DNA of 19,265 nucleotides from Cyanothece sp. UBA12306 (GTDB taxonomy: Bacteria; Cyanobacteriota; Cyanobacteriia; Cyanobacteriales; Microcystaceae), in contig DLXW01000138.1 of assembly GCA_003448685.1 (NCBI GenBank), positions 1 through 19,265 of the forward strand. Direction: 5' to 3'. A program made the translations under genes and the position numbers. Positions 7,701 through 15,620 of this stretch are shown piece by piece (the first letter of the stretch is position 1; each line of letters opens with the position of its first letter). The notes under the pieces are model-generated. The model ran no database searches. It was given only the letters and a program-made list of their open reading frames with translations, and was not told the origin of the DNA.

Positions 7701-8651
7701 ATGTCTACAATGACAGCCAAAGTTCCCGTATCAGTTCTCATTCCAGCCAAGAATGAAGAACTCAATTTGCCTGCCTGTTTAGAAAGTGTTGCCAGGGCTG
7801 ATGAAGTTTTTATGGTAGACTCTCAAAGCAGCGATCGCTCTGTTGAAATTGCCCAACAATATGAGGCTCAGGTTGTACAATTTCATTTTAATGGACGTTG
7901 GCCAAAGAAAAAAAATTGGTCTCTTGATACTCTCCCTTTTCGCAATGATTGGGTGTTAATCGTTGATTGTGATGAACGTATCACTCCAGAATTATGGGAT
8001 GAAATTGCTACTGTAATTCAAAATCCAGATTATAGTGGTTATTATCTCAATCGGAAGGTTTTTTTCCTCGGAAAATGGATTCGTTATGGTGGAAAATATC
8101 CTGACTGGAATTTACGTTTATTCCGTCATAAGTTGGGACGTTACGAAAACTTAAAGACAGAAGATATCCCGAATACAGGTGACAATGAAGTACATGAACA
8201 CGTTATTTTACAAGGAAACGTGGGCTATCTCAAAGAAGATATGTTGCACATTGATTTTAGAGATATCTACCATTGGTTAGAACGTCATAATCGTTATTCT
8301 AATTGGGAGGCAAGGGTCTATTATAATACTCTCATGGGAAATGATGAAACGGATACTATTGGTTCTGATCTTTGGGGAAATGCGGTACAACGTAAGCGTT
8401 TTTTAAAGAAAATTTGGGTCAGACTTCCTTTTAAACCTTTACTACGTTTTATTATTTTTTATTTTCTCCGTTTAGGATTTTTAGATGGCCGGCCTGGCTA
8501 TATTTATGGTCGTTTACTGAGTCAATATGAATATCAAATTGGCGTTAAATTGTATGAATTACGTCAATTTGGTGGACAATTGAATGTACAGACCAACCCT
8601 GAACCTCCGTCTTCTAAAACCGAACCCCAACCCGCTAATATCACTAAATAA
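7701..8651 (+). CDS. Family 2 glycosyltransferase (WaaE/KdtX-like)
   Basis: Transfers a sugar from a nucleotide-sugar donor, probably to a lipid-linked or surface glycan. Numbered from the ATG at 7701 (316 aa), the GT-A fold shows VSVLIPAKNEE (10-20), the ADEVFMVDSQSSDRS segment (33-47), the KKKNWSLD segment (69-76) typical of the WaaE/KdtX branch, and the catalytic-type DCDER (89-93) in place of DxD. A hydrophobic stretch with basic residues near residues 247-260 could associate with the membrane. The tail is proline-rich. A TTG at 7695 also opens the frame but the ATG is preferred, and another ATG lies at 7710. The acetyltransferase gene follows on the same strand, so the two probably act in one exopolysaccharide pathway. 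Donor and acceptor are unknown. A possible promoter, TTGGTC with 16 bp then TATTAT, lies just upstream. Confidence 0.85.
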   Translation: MSTMTAKVPVSVLIPAKNEELNLPACLESVARADEVFMVDSQSSDRSVEIAQQYEAQVVQFHFNGRWPKKKNWSLDTLPFRNDWVLIVDCDERITPELWDEIATVIQNPDYSGYYLNRKVFFLGKWIRYGGKYPDWNLRLFRHKLGRYENLKTEDIPNTGDNEVHEHVILQGNVGYLKEDMLHIDFRDIYHWLERHNRYSNWEARVYYNTLMGNDETDTIGSDLWGNAVQRKRFLKKIWVRLPFKPLLRFIIFYFLRLGFLDGRPGYIYGRLLSQYEYQIGVKLYELRQFGGQLNVQTNPEPPSSKTEPQPANITK

Positions 8652-8715
8652 AGGCTATGGGCAATAGTCACAATTGCTTCCCCTACTTTATGTTTTTCCT
8701 CTCCCTTCTTTGATT

Positions 8716-9342
8716 ATGGACTCCGAAGTGCAACCCCGTCCTCGACTCGATCTTGAACCCTGGGTCGATCTGCATCAATATGATCAATCTTGGTTTGATC
8801 GTGGTCGCCCTGGATGGTATGTTCTGTTCTGGTGGTTAGTGCAAGCGATCGCCTTTCCCCTCAGTCTACATCAGGCTAATAGTTTTCGCTGTTGGTTATT
8901 ACGCCTTTTTGGGGCAAAAATTGGGGACGGGGTTGTCATTCGTCCAACAGCAAGATTCACCTATCCCTGGAAGGTAGAGATTGGTGATTATAGTTGGATT
9001 GGGGACGATGTGGTTTTTTATAGTTTAGATCACTTGACAATTGGCCGACAATGTGTTGTGTCCCAGAAATGCTATTTATGTACAGGAAGCCACGATTTGC
9101 AAGATCCGACGTTTGGTTTGATGGTAGCACCGATTGAGATTGGCAATGGGGTTTGGATTGCAGCAGATTGTTTTGTAGCTCCTGGGGTTAGAATAGGTGC
9201 TAATGGGGTTATTGGAGCTAGAAGTAGTGTTTTTAGCGATATTCCTGAATCACAAGTTGCCTGGGGGACTCCTTGTCGTCCTCGCTATCCTAGGATAATT
9301 AAATCTAGAACAAGGAGAAGGGTAAACGGGGTGATGGAGTGA
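8716..9342 (+). CDS. wcaF: WcaF-family polysaccharide O-acetyltransferase
   Basis: Left-handed parallel beta-helix acetyltransferase that probably acetylates an exopolysaccharide precursor using acetyl-CoA. Numbered from the ATG at 8716 (208 aa), the N-terminal part (1-60) has the LDLEPWVDLHQYDQSWFDRG start shared by WcaF-type proteins, and a hydrophobic stretch near 34-50. Hexapeptide repeats follow: GAKIGDGVVIRPTARF (66-81), then IEIGDYSWIG-type and IGNGVWIAADCFVAPGVRIG-type turns. His126 in TGSHD is the likely catalytic histidine. The frame extends upstream to a TTG at 8674, but that adds an atypical hydrophobic leader, so the ATG is preferred. Cyanobacterial relatives are named HpsU (hormogonium polysaccharide), though hormogonia need not exist here. 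It is paired with the upstream glycosyltransferase. Confidence 0.88.
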   Translation: MDSEVQPRPRLDLEPWVDLHQYDQSWFDRGRPGWYVLFWWLVQAIAFPLSLHQANSFRCWLLRLFGAKIGDGVVIRPTARFTYPWKVEIGDYSWIGDDVVFYSLDHLTIGRQCVVSQKCYLCTGSHDLQDPTFGLMVAPIEIGNGVWIAADCFVAPGVRIGANGVIGARSSVFSDIPESQVAWGTPCRPRYPRIIKSRTRRRVNGVME

Positions 9343-9390
9343 TATTTTACCTTCTTTATCCTAATTATCGACTCTGAACCCCCGTTTCCC
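9320..9390. terminator. Possible bidirectional terminator between wcaF and petG
   Basis: AAACGGGG (9324-9331), at the end of the wcaF coding sequence, is complementary to CCCCGTTT (9380-9387) in the gap before petG's stop, and GTTTTT follows on the plus strand. The two genes converge here, so a shared stem could end both transcripts. The loop of about 48 bases is long for an intrinsic terminator, so this is weak. Confidence 0.25.
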
Positions 9391-9394
9391 GTTT

Positions 9395-9511
9395 TTAATC
9401 TATATTTAGTTGATTACCACGCTTATATTGTAGGTAAGCAGCGACAAATAGACCAGCTAAGGTGATGGGGATTAATCCTAGCACAATACCTAATAATAAG
9501 GGTTCAATCAC
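9395..9511 (-). CDS. petG: Cytochrome b6f complex subunit 5 (PetG)
   Basis: Small integral subunit needed for assembly and stability of the cytochrome b6f complex, which passes electrons from plastoquinol to plastocyanin or cytochrome c6 in the thylakoid membrane. The 38-aa frame starts with GTG and reads [21 protein letters not shown], then [14 protein letters not shown], and ends LNID before the TAA at 9395. It is one transmembrane helix (about 5-25) followed by a basic YKRG, nearly identical to known PetG proteins. A strong Shine-Dalgarno sequence, AAGGAG (9519-9524), lies 7 bases before the GTG. The usual length is 37-38 aa. The GTG start is less common than ATG in this gene. A 51-aa gene lies 51 bp upstream on the same strand and may be co-transcribed. 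Confidence 0.96.
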   Translation of the reverse strand: MIEPLLLGIVLGLIPITLAGLFVAAYLQYKRGNQLNID

Positions 9512-9562
9512 AGTGATGCTCCTTGATAAGACTTAAATATTACCGTTTTTTATCTTACCCCA

Positions 9563-9718
9563 TCAATTGAGCAAAAGGTTATTATTGAACAGAGCATCTT
9601 CCCAATTGAGTGTGGGGTCAACAGTTAAGTCCATAACTTCATGTTCTAGTAAGTCAGTAATAAACTGCTCATAACCTTCTAGGGTACTAAATAGATATTG
9701 AGCTTCAGCTTGAGTCAT
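9563..9718 (-). CDS. 51-aa hypothetical protein upstream of petG
   Basis: An open frame of 51 codons from the ATG at 9718 to the TGA at 9563, with a good ribosome binding site (AGAGG six bases before the ATG). The product is acidic: MTQAEAQYLF, then STLEGYEQFITDLLEHEV, ending in a DP.LNWEDALF stretch. It is predicted to be a soluble helical protein without a membrane segment or cysteines. It lies 51 bp upstream of petG on the same strand, so it may share the petG transcript. A TTGACA on that strand (9771-9776) could be part of the promoter, but no well-spaced -10 element follows it. I do not recognise the family. The proper ribosome binding site and the amino-acid composition make a real gene likely. 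Confidence 0.6.
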   Translation of the reverse strand: MTQAEAQYLFSTLEGYEQFITDLLEHEVMDLTVDPTLNWEDALFNNNLLLN

Positions 9719-9915
9719 GATATCCTCTCTAGAATAATAATAAATATTTCTGAGTCTTTAGGAACTATAGTGTCAATAAAAACTCCCTTAATTGTTCTAA
9801 TTTAAAATTTTTTCAACAAGAATATCATCCGAAGAATCACTTAATTAAATCTTTAATTGCGATATACTTATAAGTAATTATTACACAATAGAAACTAAAT
9901 TATTTCAGGTAGATT
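9719..9915. promoter_or_regulatory. Divergent intergenic region
   Basis: This stretch separates the 51-aa/petG pair (minus) from the dienelactone hydrolase gene (plus). It holds TTGACA on the minus strand (9771-9776), a perfect 10-bp palindrome ACTTATAAGT (9866-9875), and a TATACT hexamer (9863-9868) that could be the -10 of the plus-strand gene. A weak TTAATT lies 16 bp upstream of that hexamer. No gene is visible. Confidence 0.3.
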
Positions 9916-10659
9916 ATGGTAGTATCAGACATTAAAACCCAGAAAATTCAAGTTAAAAATGGAGACCTAAATATTGATGCTTATTTAGCTATGCCGACAT
10001 CGGAGGGAATCTTTCCTGGAATTGTAGTTATTCAAGAAATTTTTGGGGTTAATGACCATATTAAAGATATAACCGAACGTTTAGCCAAACAAGGTTACGT
10101 GGCGATCGCACCCGCTATTTACCAAAGAATTGCCCCTGGTTTTGCAACAGGTTACACACCAGAAGACATCAAAATTGGACGAGAGTATAAAAATCAGACT
10201 AAAGCTGAGGAGTTATTAGCAGATATCCAAGCCACCATTGATTATCTCTACAGTTTACCCAATGTTCAACAAAATGGTGTAGGGTCAATTGGTTTTTGTT
10301 TTGGGGGTCACGTTACCTATCTGGTCGCTACCCTGAATGATATTAAAGCAACAGCATCTTTTTATGGGGCAGGGATTACTAATTGGACTCCAGGAGAAGG
10401 AAAACCCACATTAAGCCGTACTCCAGATATTAAAGGCACAATTTATCCTTTTTTTGGTCTGGAAGATGCTAGTATTCCCCCAGAACAAGTCGATGAAATT
10501 GAAGCAAACCTAAAAAAATATAACATTTCCCATCGAGTATTTCGCTATGAAGGGGCAAATCATGGATTTTTCTGCGATCGCCGTGGTAGTTATAATGCAG
10601 AAGCGGCCCAAGATGCTTGGGCTCATGTGCTAGATTTGTTCAGCAACACTTTAAAATAG
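9916..10659 (+). CDS. Dienelactone hydrolase family protein
   Basis: Alpha/beta-hydrolase of the dienelactone hydrolase (carboxymethylenebutenolidase) family, cytosolic. Residues of the family's catalytic site are visible: Cys128 in GFCFGG as nucleophile, Asp184 in GLEDASIP, and His216 in ANHGFF. Glu41 in QEIFGV matches the glutamate that activates the cysteine in characterised members. The length of 247 aa is normal. In bacteria that degrade chlorocatechols the enzyme opens dienelactones. Cyanobacterial versions are common and their natural substrate is unknown, so the exact reaction should not be assumed. The ATG at 9916 is preceded by a weak AGG at about seven bases. The next gene on the strand is the S1 paralogue, 75 bp away. 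Confidence 0.9.
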   Translation: MVVSDIKTQKIQVKNGDLNIDAYLAMPTSEGIFPGIVVIQEIFGVNDHIKDITERLAKQGYVAIAPAIYQRIAPGFATGYTPEDIKIGREYKNQTKAEELLADIQATIDYLYSLPNVQQNGVGSIGFCFGGHVTYLVATLNDIKATASFYGAGITNWTPGEGKPTLSRTPDIKGTIYPFFGLEDASIPPEQVDEIEANLKKYNISHRVFRYEGANHGFFCDRRGSYNAEAAQDAWAHVLDLFSNTLK

Positions 10660-10734
10660 ATTATGAGTGAACAGTTTGATCATTTACTGATTACCCTTGA
10701 CTGTTTCTTTCTTTCCCTTGTTTATTAAATAACC

Positions 10735-11643
10735 ATGACTTCAGATTCGACTTCCCCCAAATCATCCCAAATTGCCTTTTCTATGGATGACTTTGCTAAA
10801 GCTTTAGACCAACACGATTATACTTTTGAAAAAGGGCAAGTCGTTCGCGGTATAGTTGTTCAGCACACTTCAGACGGGGCCTATGTTGATATTGGTGGCA
10901 AGTCTACGGGGTTTGTTCCCTTGCGAGAAGCGGCCTTAGATTCTACACCAGACTTAGCCGAAGTTCTCCCTTTAAATGAAGAAGCAGAATTTTTGATTAT
11001 TAGTGATCAGAATGCTGATGGTCAAGTTAAATTATCTTGTCGTCAATTGCAACTGCAACAAGCGTGGGAAAAAGTGGCAGAAATCGCCGAAACTGGCCAA
11101 TCGGTACAAATGCGAGTGATCGGAACCAATAAGGGGGGAGTGATAGGAGAAGTAGAAGGGTTGCGAGGGTTTATTCCGCGATCGCATTTACTCGAAAAAG
11201 AGGATTTAGATTCGTTAGTTGGTCAATTATTGACCGCCAATTTTTTAGAAGTTAATCCTGATGATAATAAGTTAGTTTTATCCCAACGTCGTGCTATTAT
11301 GGCGGCCCAAATGGATAAAATTAGTTCAGGAACTTTAGTTACTGGAAAAATAGCGAAGATTCAACCTTATGGGGTATTTGTTGATTTGAATGGAGTAACG
11401 GGATTACTCCATATTACTCAGATTAGTGGTTCCCGTGTTGAGTCTTTGAATACGGTGTTCAAATTTGGCCAAGAAATTCAGGTGATGATTCTGAGTATTG
11501 ATGAATACAAAGGCCGAATTTCTTTGTCTACTAAAGTCTTAGAAAATTATCCAGGGGAAGTTTTAGAAAAGTTTGACGAGGTAATGAACACCGCACAATC
11601 AAGGGTTGAACAAGCTTTAGAAAAAATCCACAAACAAGAGTAA
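10735..11643 (+). CDS. rpsA: 30S ribosomal protein S1 paralogue (Rps1B/Nbp1 type)
   Basis: RNA-binding protein with three S1 (OB-fold) domains at about residues 32-103, 118-186 and 199-267. The third is the most canonical (GKIAKIQPYGVFVDLNGVTGLLHITQI-type, shown here in part as PYGVFVDL...GLLHITQI). E. coli S1 has six domains. Cyanobacteria carry short versions and often two paralogues, Rps1A and Rps1B. The divergent N-terminus and the 302-aa length fit Rps1B better than the main S1. It probably helps recruit mRNA to the ribosome or binds single-stranded nucleic acid. The C-terminal 35 residues are helical and charged. The ATG at 10735 has no strong Shine-Dalgarno sequence. It is convergent with the protease gene, 23 bp apart. 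Confidence 0.85.
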   Translation: MTSDSTSPKSSQIAFSMDDFAKALDQHDYTFEKGQVVRGIVVQHTSDGAYVDIGGKSTGFVPLREAALDSTPDLAEVLPLNEEAEFLIISDQNADGQVKLSCRQLQLQQAWEKVAEIAETGQSVQMRVIGTNKGGVIGEVEGLRGFIPRSHLLEKEDLDSLVGQLLTANFLEVNPDDNKLVLSQRRAIMAAQMDKISSGTLVTGKIAKIQPYGVFVDLNGVTGLLHITQISGSRVESLNTVFKFGQEIQVMILSIDEYKGRISLSTKVLENYPGEVLEKFDEVMNTAQSRVEQALEKIHKQE

Positions 11644-11666
11644 AAGTTAAATCAATACTACAAATT

Positions 11667-13436
11667 TTAAGCTGTTTTCTTTTCTCCTTTAGTAGCTAAC
11701 CAAGCTAACCCTAAACAGAGTAAAGCATTTAGTCCAAGAAAAGTACGAGCAATGTCTACAGAAGGCATCCACAATACAGCAGGACTGATCAAAGCATGAA
11801 CTGTTAAACAAGAAGCAACCCCTAAAGAAATCCCAACAGCAAATAATTTTCCTTGATGATGACCTAACAATAAAGCAATCAAAACAAAGGGAATTAAAAC
11901 ACTAGCTAAAAATGGATTAAGCAAAGAAGTACCTTGAATAGCATTAGCTAATTCTGGGACAGAACTGCCCATGACGCGGAAAGGCCATTGGGGCAGATCA
12001 AAAATGTAAATTCCTTGCAAGAAAAATAATCCTGAACTCCCTAAAATCAAACCCCAATTCATGGTTGCGCCCCACTGAAACGGGAAATAAACTCGTAGAA
12101 ACCAAGCTAAAAGATAGGAACCCACAACCATCAATAATTTAGGAACTAAAGCAACTACTCCTCCATCAATCCAAAAACGGGGATTAAGATAGCCATTATC
12201 CCGCAGCCATCGAAAGAAATCACGGAAGGTAATTTGGCCTTTAACTGCCAATTTAACCGCCTCTCCTGCATCCAATTGCCCTGCACCATAATGGTTAAAG
12301 GGATCTTCTTCAACTTTACGAGAAGACTCCTTCAGAATCTTTAAAACCTCGGTTGGTTCCTCAATACCAGAAGCCTTAATTAAAGCAGCTACACCCGCTA
12401 CATGGGGGGCAGCCATACTGGTTCCCTCGAACCCAACAAATTGTGGTTCTCCGGTTGAAGGATCAATAGTTTCTTGGAGGATTTTTCCCGTTTCGCTACC
12501 CCCTGGGGCTGAAATATCGACTCCTGCCCCATAATTAGAATAGGGGGCTTTTTTACCCGCAGCATCTAAAGCAGAGACACTAATAACTTTAGGATAACGG
12601 GCAGGATAGGAGGCGGAATTTTGATTAGAATTACCCGCCGCAGCAATAATTACCACTCCTTTGGAGTCAGCATAATCAATGGCATCTTTCATTACCTGAC
12701 TTTCTCCACCTCCCCCAAGACTCATATTAATCACATCTGCACCATTATCGGCGGCAAAGCGAATAGCTTCGGCAATATCAGCTACCGTTCCCCCACCCCC
12801 ATTGGCGAGAACTTTGAGGGGCATAATTTTGGTGGAGTAAGCCACCCCAGCAACTCCATAATTATTATTAGTAGATTGGGCAATAGTTCCAGCTACATGG
12901 GTTCCATGGCCATTATCATCTTCTGCATTGTTACTATCATTGACAAAATTGTATCCTGCTACAAATTGTGTTTGTCTTAAATCAGGAACTCTAGTCACTC
13001 CTGTATCAATGACAGCAACCGTAGTTCCTTCTCCTTGATTTTCTTCCCAAGCCCGTTCGATATTAATATTATGCAAGTTCCATTGCTTGCTATAGTCGGG
13101 ATCATTGGGTGCTTCTAAGGCTTGATAAAGATAGTTAGGTTCAATATATTCAATATATTTTTTCAGAGGTGACTTTTTCAGTTGTTTGATCAGGTTTTGA
13201 TCGCCCGATAAAGTATAAACATGATCATCAATGGAAAAAATACTATTAAGGCTGGCCTTCTTTTGATATTCTTGTGAGATTACTCCCAATTGGTCACTAA
13301 CCATTGAAGTGGGAATATCTTCACGGAAATTAACAATCACTGAGTCAAATTCTCCTTGGGTTGCCAGTCCTTGAAAGTTGTTGAGGGCAAACCATAGACC
13401 CATAATAAATAAACAGAGGAATAAGAACTTTTTCAT
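11667..13436 (-). CDS. Secreted, membrane-anchored S8 (subtilisin-like) serine peptidase
   Basis: A subtilase. Residues are numbered with the upstream TTG at 13442 as codon 1; the likely start is the ATG two codons later, at 13436. Domains in order: a hydrophobic signal or anchor helix (about 6-20), a propeptide-like region (31-105) of inhibitor-I9 type, and the catalytic domain (about 118-398). The triad is Asp146 (AVIDTGV), His179 (NGHGTHVAG) and Ser342 (GTSMAAPHVAG), with the oxyanion Asn271 (AAAGNSN). A C-terminal region (about 425-582) has four or five hydrophobic helices, so the protease is probably held in the membrane with its active domain outside the cytoplasm. Substrates are unknown. 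The gene is convergent with the S1 gene. The membrane C-terminus is unusual for the family. Confidence 0.88.
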   Translation of the reverse strand: MKKFLFLCLFIMGLWFALNNFQGLATQGEFDSVIVNFREDIPTSMVSDQLGVISQEYQKKASLNSIFSIDDHVYTLSGDQNLIKQLKKSPLKKYIEYIEPNYLYQALEAPNDPDYSKQWNLHNINIERAWEENQGEGTTVAVIDTGVTRVPDLRQTQFVAGYNFVNDSNNAEDDNGHGTHVAGTIAQSTNNNYGVAGVAYSTKIMPLKVLANGGGGTVADIAEAIRFAADNGADVINMSLGGGGESQVMKDAIDYADSKGVVIIAAAGNSNQNSASYPARYPKVISVSALDAAGKKAPYSNYGAGVDISAPGGSETGKILQETIDPSTGEPQFVGFEGTSMAAPHVAGVAALIKASGIEEPTEVLKILKESSRKVEEDPFNHYGAGQLDAGEAVKLAVKGQITFRDFFRWLRDNGYLNPRFWIDGGVVALVPKLLMVVGSYLLAWFLRVYFPFQWGATMNWGLILGSSGLFFLQGIYIFDLPQWPFRVMGSSVPELANAIQGTSLLNPFLASVLIPFVLIALLLGHHQGKLFAVGISLGVASCLTVHALISPAVLWMPSVDIARTFLGLNALLCLGLAWLATKGEKKTA

Positions 13437-13541
13437 CGCCAATCAACCTAATCAATTTGCCCGTGTGATTACTAGGATAACTTACTTGTCTTTTCTTCAG
13501 AAGTCTAGCAACCTAGATTTTTTACTTTTCAAAAATACCGG

Positions 13542-13558
13542 CTCCCAACTCCCAACTC
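13542..13558. repeat. Short heptamer repeat CTCCCAA x 2.4
   Basis: CTCCCAA is repeated twice and followed by CTC, in the gap between the protease gene and the exporter gene. It is too short to be certain, but it matches the heptamer style of the two longer arrays in this window and lies between genes. Confidence 0.45.
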
Positions 13559-13569
13559 AGGTTAACAGT

Positions 13570-14559
13570 TTACTTTCTGGTAGTAGAACCAGATACAGCA
13601 ACATATAAACCCAAAAGAATTGTCACAAATCCCAGTAAATTACTGGTATTTAAGTCTTCTCCAAAAATGAACCATGCCTCAACTGCACTCATACAGGGAC
13701 ACAATAAGTGTGATAGGGAAACTATTCCCACAGAGATGGCCCTGAGACAATAAGCAATCAAAGCTTGTCCCAACACCTGACAAACTAAAACCAATCCTAT
13801 CACAGATAACCAAGCATGAATTGTCTGAGGAAAAAGTATATCTTTCTCTATGATTAGTAAGGGAAAAACCATAAAAGTTCCCATCAGGCAACATCCCAAA
13901 ATGATGTTTACGATCCCTAAATCATTGCGTAATTCGTTAATGACCAGCAGGTAGCCACTGTACAAAACGGCAGATACTAAAGCAGCTAAATCTCCTTGGA
14001 ATCGATCAAAAGCAAAACTCAAATCTTCTACTTCGATAGCGATCGCTCCTACTACTGATAGCAATGCTCCCCACGTAAACTGATTGTCGAATTGTTGCTT
14101 TAAGAAAAGTCTTGCTCCAACAATTGTAAAGATTGGAGTCAAGTTATGCAAAATCGTCGAGTTGGCAATACTAGTATGCTCTAAAGACCATGACCAGATT
14201 ATTTGATTGGCACAAAAACAGAATCCCAGAACAATAATGAGTGCGAAATTTTTGAGACTCCAGGTTGAATTTTGAGTCAGTAGGTTTTGTTGTTTTGACT
14301 CAGTTAAGCTGCTATTGTCTTGTAGTTTCTGCTTCAACCAGTTTCGGGAGGAAAAAACCTGACTTATTTGCTGAAAACCTAGCCAAATCAGATAAATAAT
14401 GCTAGTAATCCAAAGTCGATTAAAGACAATAGAATTTGAACTGAGTTGCTGTTCTCCAAAAGCAATAAAAATGGAGGCAAAGGAAACTGAAACTAATCCC
14501 AGACCAAGTAAACAAAGTGTCACAGGACTAGACTTGAACAACACTTGTGATTGATTCAC
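13570..14559 (-). CDS. DMT superfamily (EamA-type) exporter
   Basis: A drug/metabolite transporter, probably an exporter of amino acids or other small metabolites across the cytoplasmic membrane. The 329-aa protein shows ten likely transmembrane helices in two EamA halves: five between about 14 and 178 and five between 190 and 323. A hydrophilic loop of about 40 residues (64-103) sits between the second and third helices and is longer than usual. The HNLTPIFTIVGARLFLKQQF stretch (138-157) is typical of the first half. The start is a GTG at 14559 whose first base overlaps the dehydrogenase gene's final codons (GTGA overlap of 4 bp). A GAGG lies seven bases upstream, so translation is probably coupled to that gene. 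The substrate is unknown; the context suggests the dehydrogenase's product. Confidence 0.88.
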   Translation of the reverse strand: MNQSQVLFKSSPVTLCLLGLGLVSVSFASIFIAFGEQQLSSNSIVFNRLWITSIIYLIWLGFQQISQVFSSRNWLKQKLQDNSSLTESKQQNLLTQNSTWSLKNFALIIVLGFCFCANQIIWSWSLEHTSIANSTILHNLTPIFTIVGARLFLKQQFDNQFTWGALLSVVGAIAIEVEDLSFAFDRFQGDLAALVSAVLYSGYLLVINELRNDLGIVNIILGCCLMGTFMVFPLLIIEKDILFPQTIHAWLSVIGLVLVCQVLGQALIAYCLRAISVGIVSLSHLLCPCMSAVEAWFIFGEDLNTSNLLGFVTILLGLYVAVSGSTTRK

Positions 14560-15620
14560 AGCAAAACCTCAGTAGCATTCTCAACTGCTTTGAGCAAGTA
14601 ATCGAGGTAAGTTATGATGTGTTGTGAGATGATGATCGAAGCATAAGTTGGCCGATAGGCTGGCATGGCATTACAACCGTTATACCAAATGCAGTGATTT
14701 AACCGATGTATTGGCTTAATTGGTTCTCTGAGTGGCGTAATCTGAGCAAAGCTGGCACCGTGTCCAACTTTGTGGACAGGATCAAGATATGCCATATTTT
14801 GTTTGAGTTGGCTAAACTGATTATCGGGAACAAATGTCCAATCTGGCTGAGATGAGGATGGTAAAGTCCCATTGACAATAATGTCTGCATCGGGAAGGAT
14901 ATCTGTAATCAAGGAGCGTTTAACCCCTTTGGAGTCACAAGCGTAGACAGTCTCCAAATCGTACTCCATCTGTCGGTAATCAACCTCTGGAAACTTATTC
15001 TCAATAGTAGCCGCTTGACGCTGAGTAAAGACAACAATATTTTCAAAATTTTGTCTAATTAACTCTGTCACTGCTCCTTGTCCTAGATTTCCGTAGCCTA
15101 AAACTACAGCTAAACGGTTTTTCCCCAAAATAGCAGGAGAAAAAGGAGCTATTTGGCTTAATATTTCTAAAGTTTGAACAACTCCACATTCACCAGCAAC
15201 GAAGGCATTCCGATAAAGTAGTTTTTGCGATCGCCCTTGAGCCAAGATTTTGATAGCTTCGAGATCTAAAAATCTAATTGCTGATGAAGGTGGAGGAAAA
15301 GATTCAAGATGATTAAACCAACCAATAAGTGTACTTCCAGGTTTCATATAATTCCACTCATCTTGTGGTTTGAGGGAAATGACGATGTCACTCAAACGTA
15401 GCAGACTTAACCGATCAACTACTCGGTAACCTTCGCTAATGAGGAACTCATCTGCTGCTCCTCCAAAAGCACTAGCCCCAAAATTTTCCTCAAAAATGTA
15501 TTCTTTAATCAGAGGGTGATTCAGTTTGTTCTCAGTTAAATGCTCCCACCAAATTGGTACACGCATTTCTCCATCTGATCGAGAGTTACTAATGAATCCT
15601 AACGAATACTTGTTTGGCAT
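14556..15620 (-). CDS. Alanine dehydrogenase / carboxyethylornithine synthase-like NAD(P) enzyme
   Basis: A 354-aa oxidoreductase of the alanine dehydrogenase/PNT fold. The N-terminal domain has GEMRVPIWWEHL (17-28). Residues that align with the alanine dehydrogenase active site appear to be Arg20, Lys84 (SLKPQDEW), His104 (WFNHLESF) and Asp280 (LDPVHKVGHG). The Rossmann nucleotide-binding motif is VLGYGNLGQGA (173-183). The second half, with ADIIVNGTLPSSSQP and a closing NAMPAYRPTYASIII (318-332), looks closer to N5-(carboxyethyl)ornithine synthase than to alanine dehydrogenase. Such enzymes reductively join an amino acid to pyruvate. It overlaps the exporter gene by 4 bp. GGAG lies eight bases before the ATG at 15620. 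Saccharopine-dehydrogenase-like activity is another possibility. Confidence 0.72.
   Translation of the reverse strand: MPNKYSLGFISNSRSDGEMRVPIWWEHLTENKLNHPLIKEYIFEENFGASAFGGAADEFLISEGYRVVDRLSLLRLSDIVISLKPQDEWNYMKPGSTLIGWFNHLESFPPPSSAIRFLDLEAIKILAQGRSQKLLYRNAFVAGECGVVQTLEILSQIAPFSPAILGKNRLAVVLGYGNLGQGAVTELIRQNFENIVVFTQRQAATIENKFPEVDYRQMEYDLETVYACDSKGVKRSLITDILPDADIIVNGTLPSSSQPDWTFVPDNQFSQLKQNMAYLDPVHKVGHGASFAQITPLREPIKPIHRLNHCIWYNGCNAMPAYRPTYASIIISQHIITYLDYLLKAVENATEVLL

Noticed and set aside
8674..8715. An upstream TTG start that would add 14 hydrophobic residues to the acetyltransferase
   Set aside because: The ATG at 8716 begins near the conserved N-terminal segment, and the added residues do not fit the family.
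12621..12980. A 119-codon open frame on the plus strand inside the protease gene
   Set aside because: It is antisense to a clear S8 peptidase with a full catalytic triad and shows no family features.
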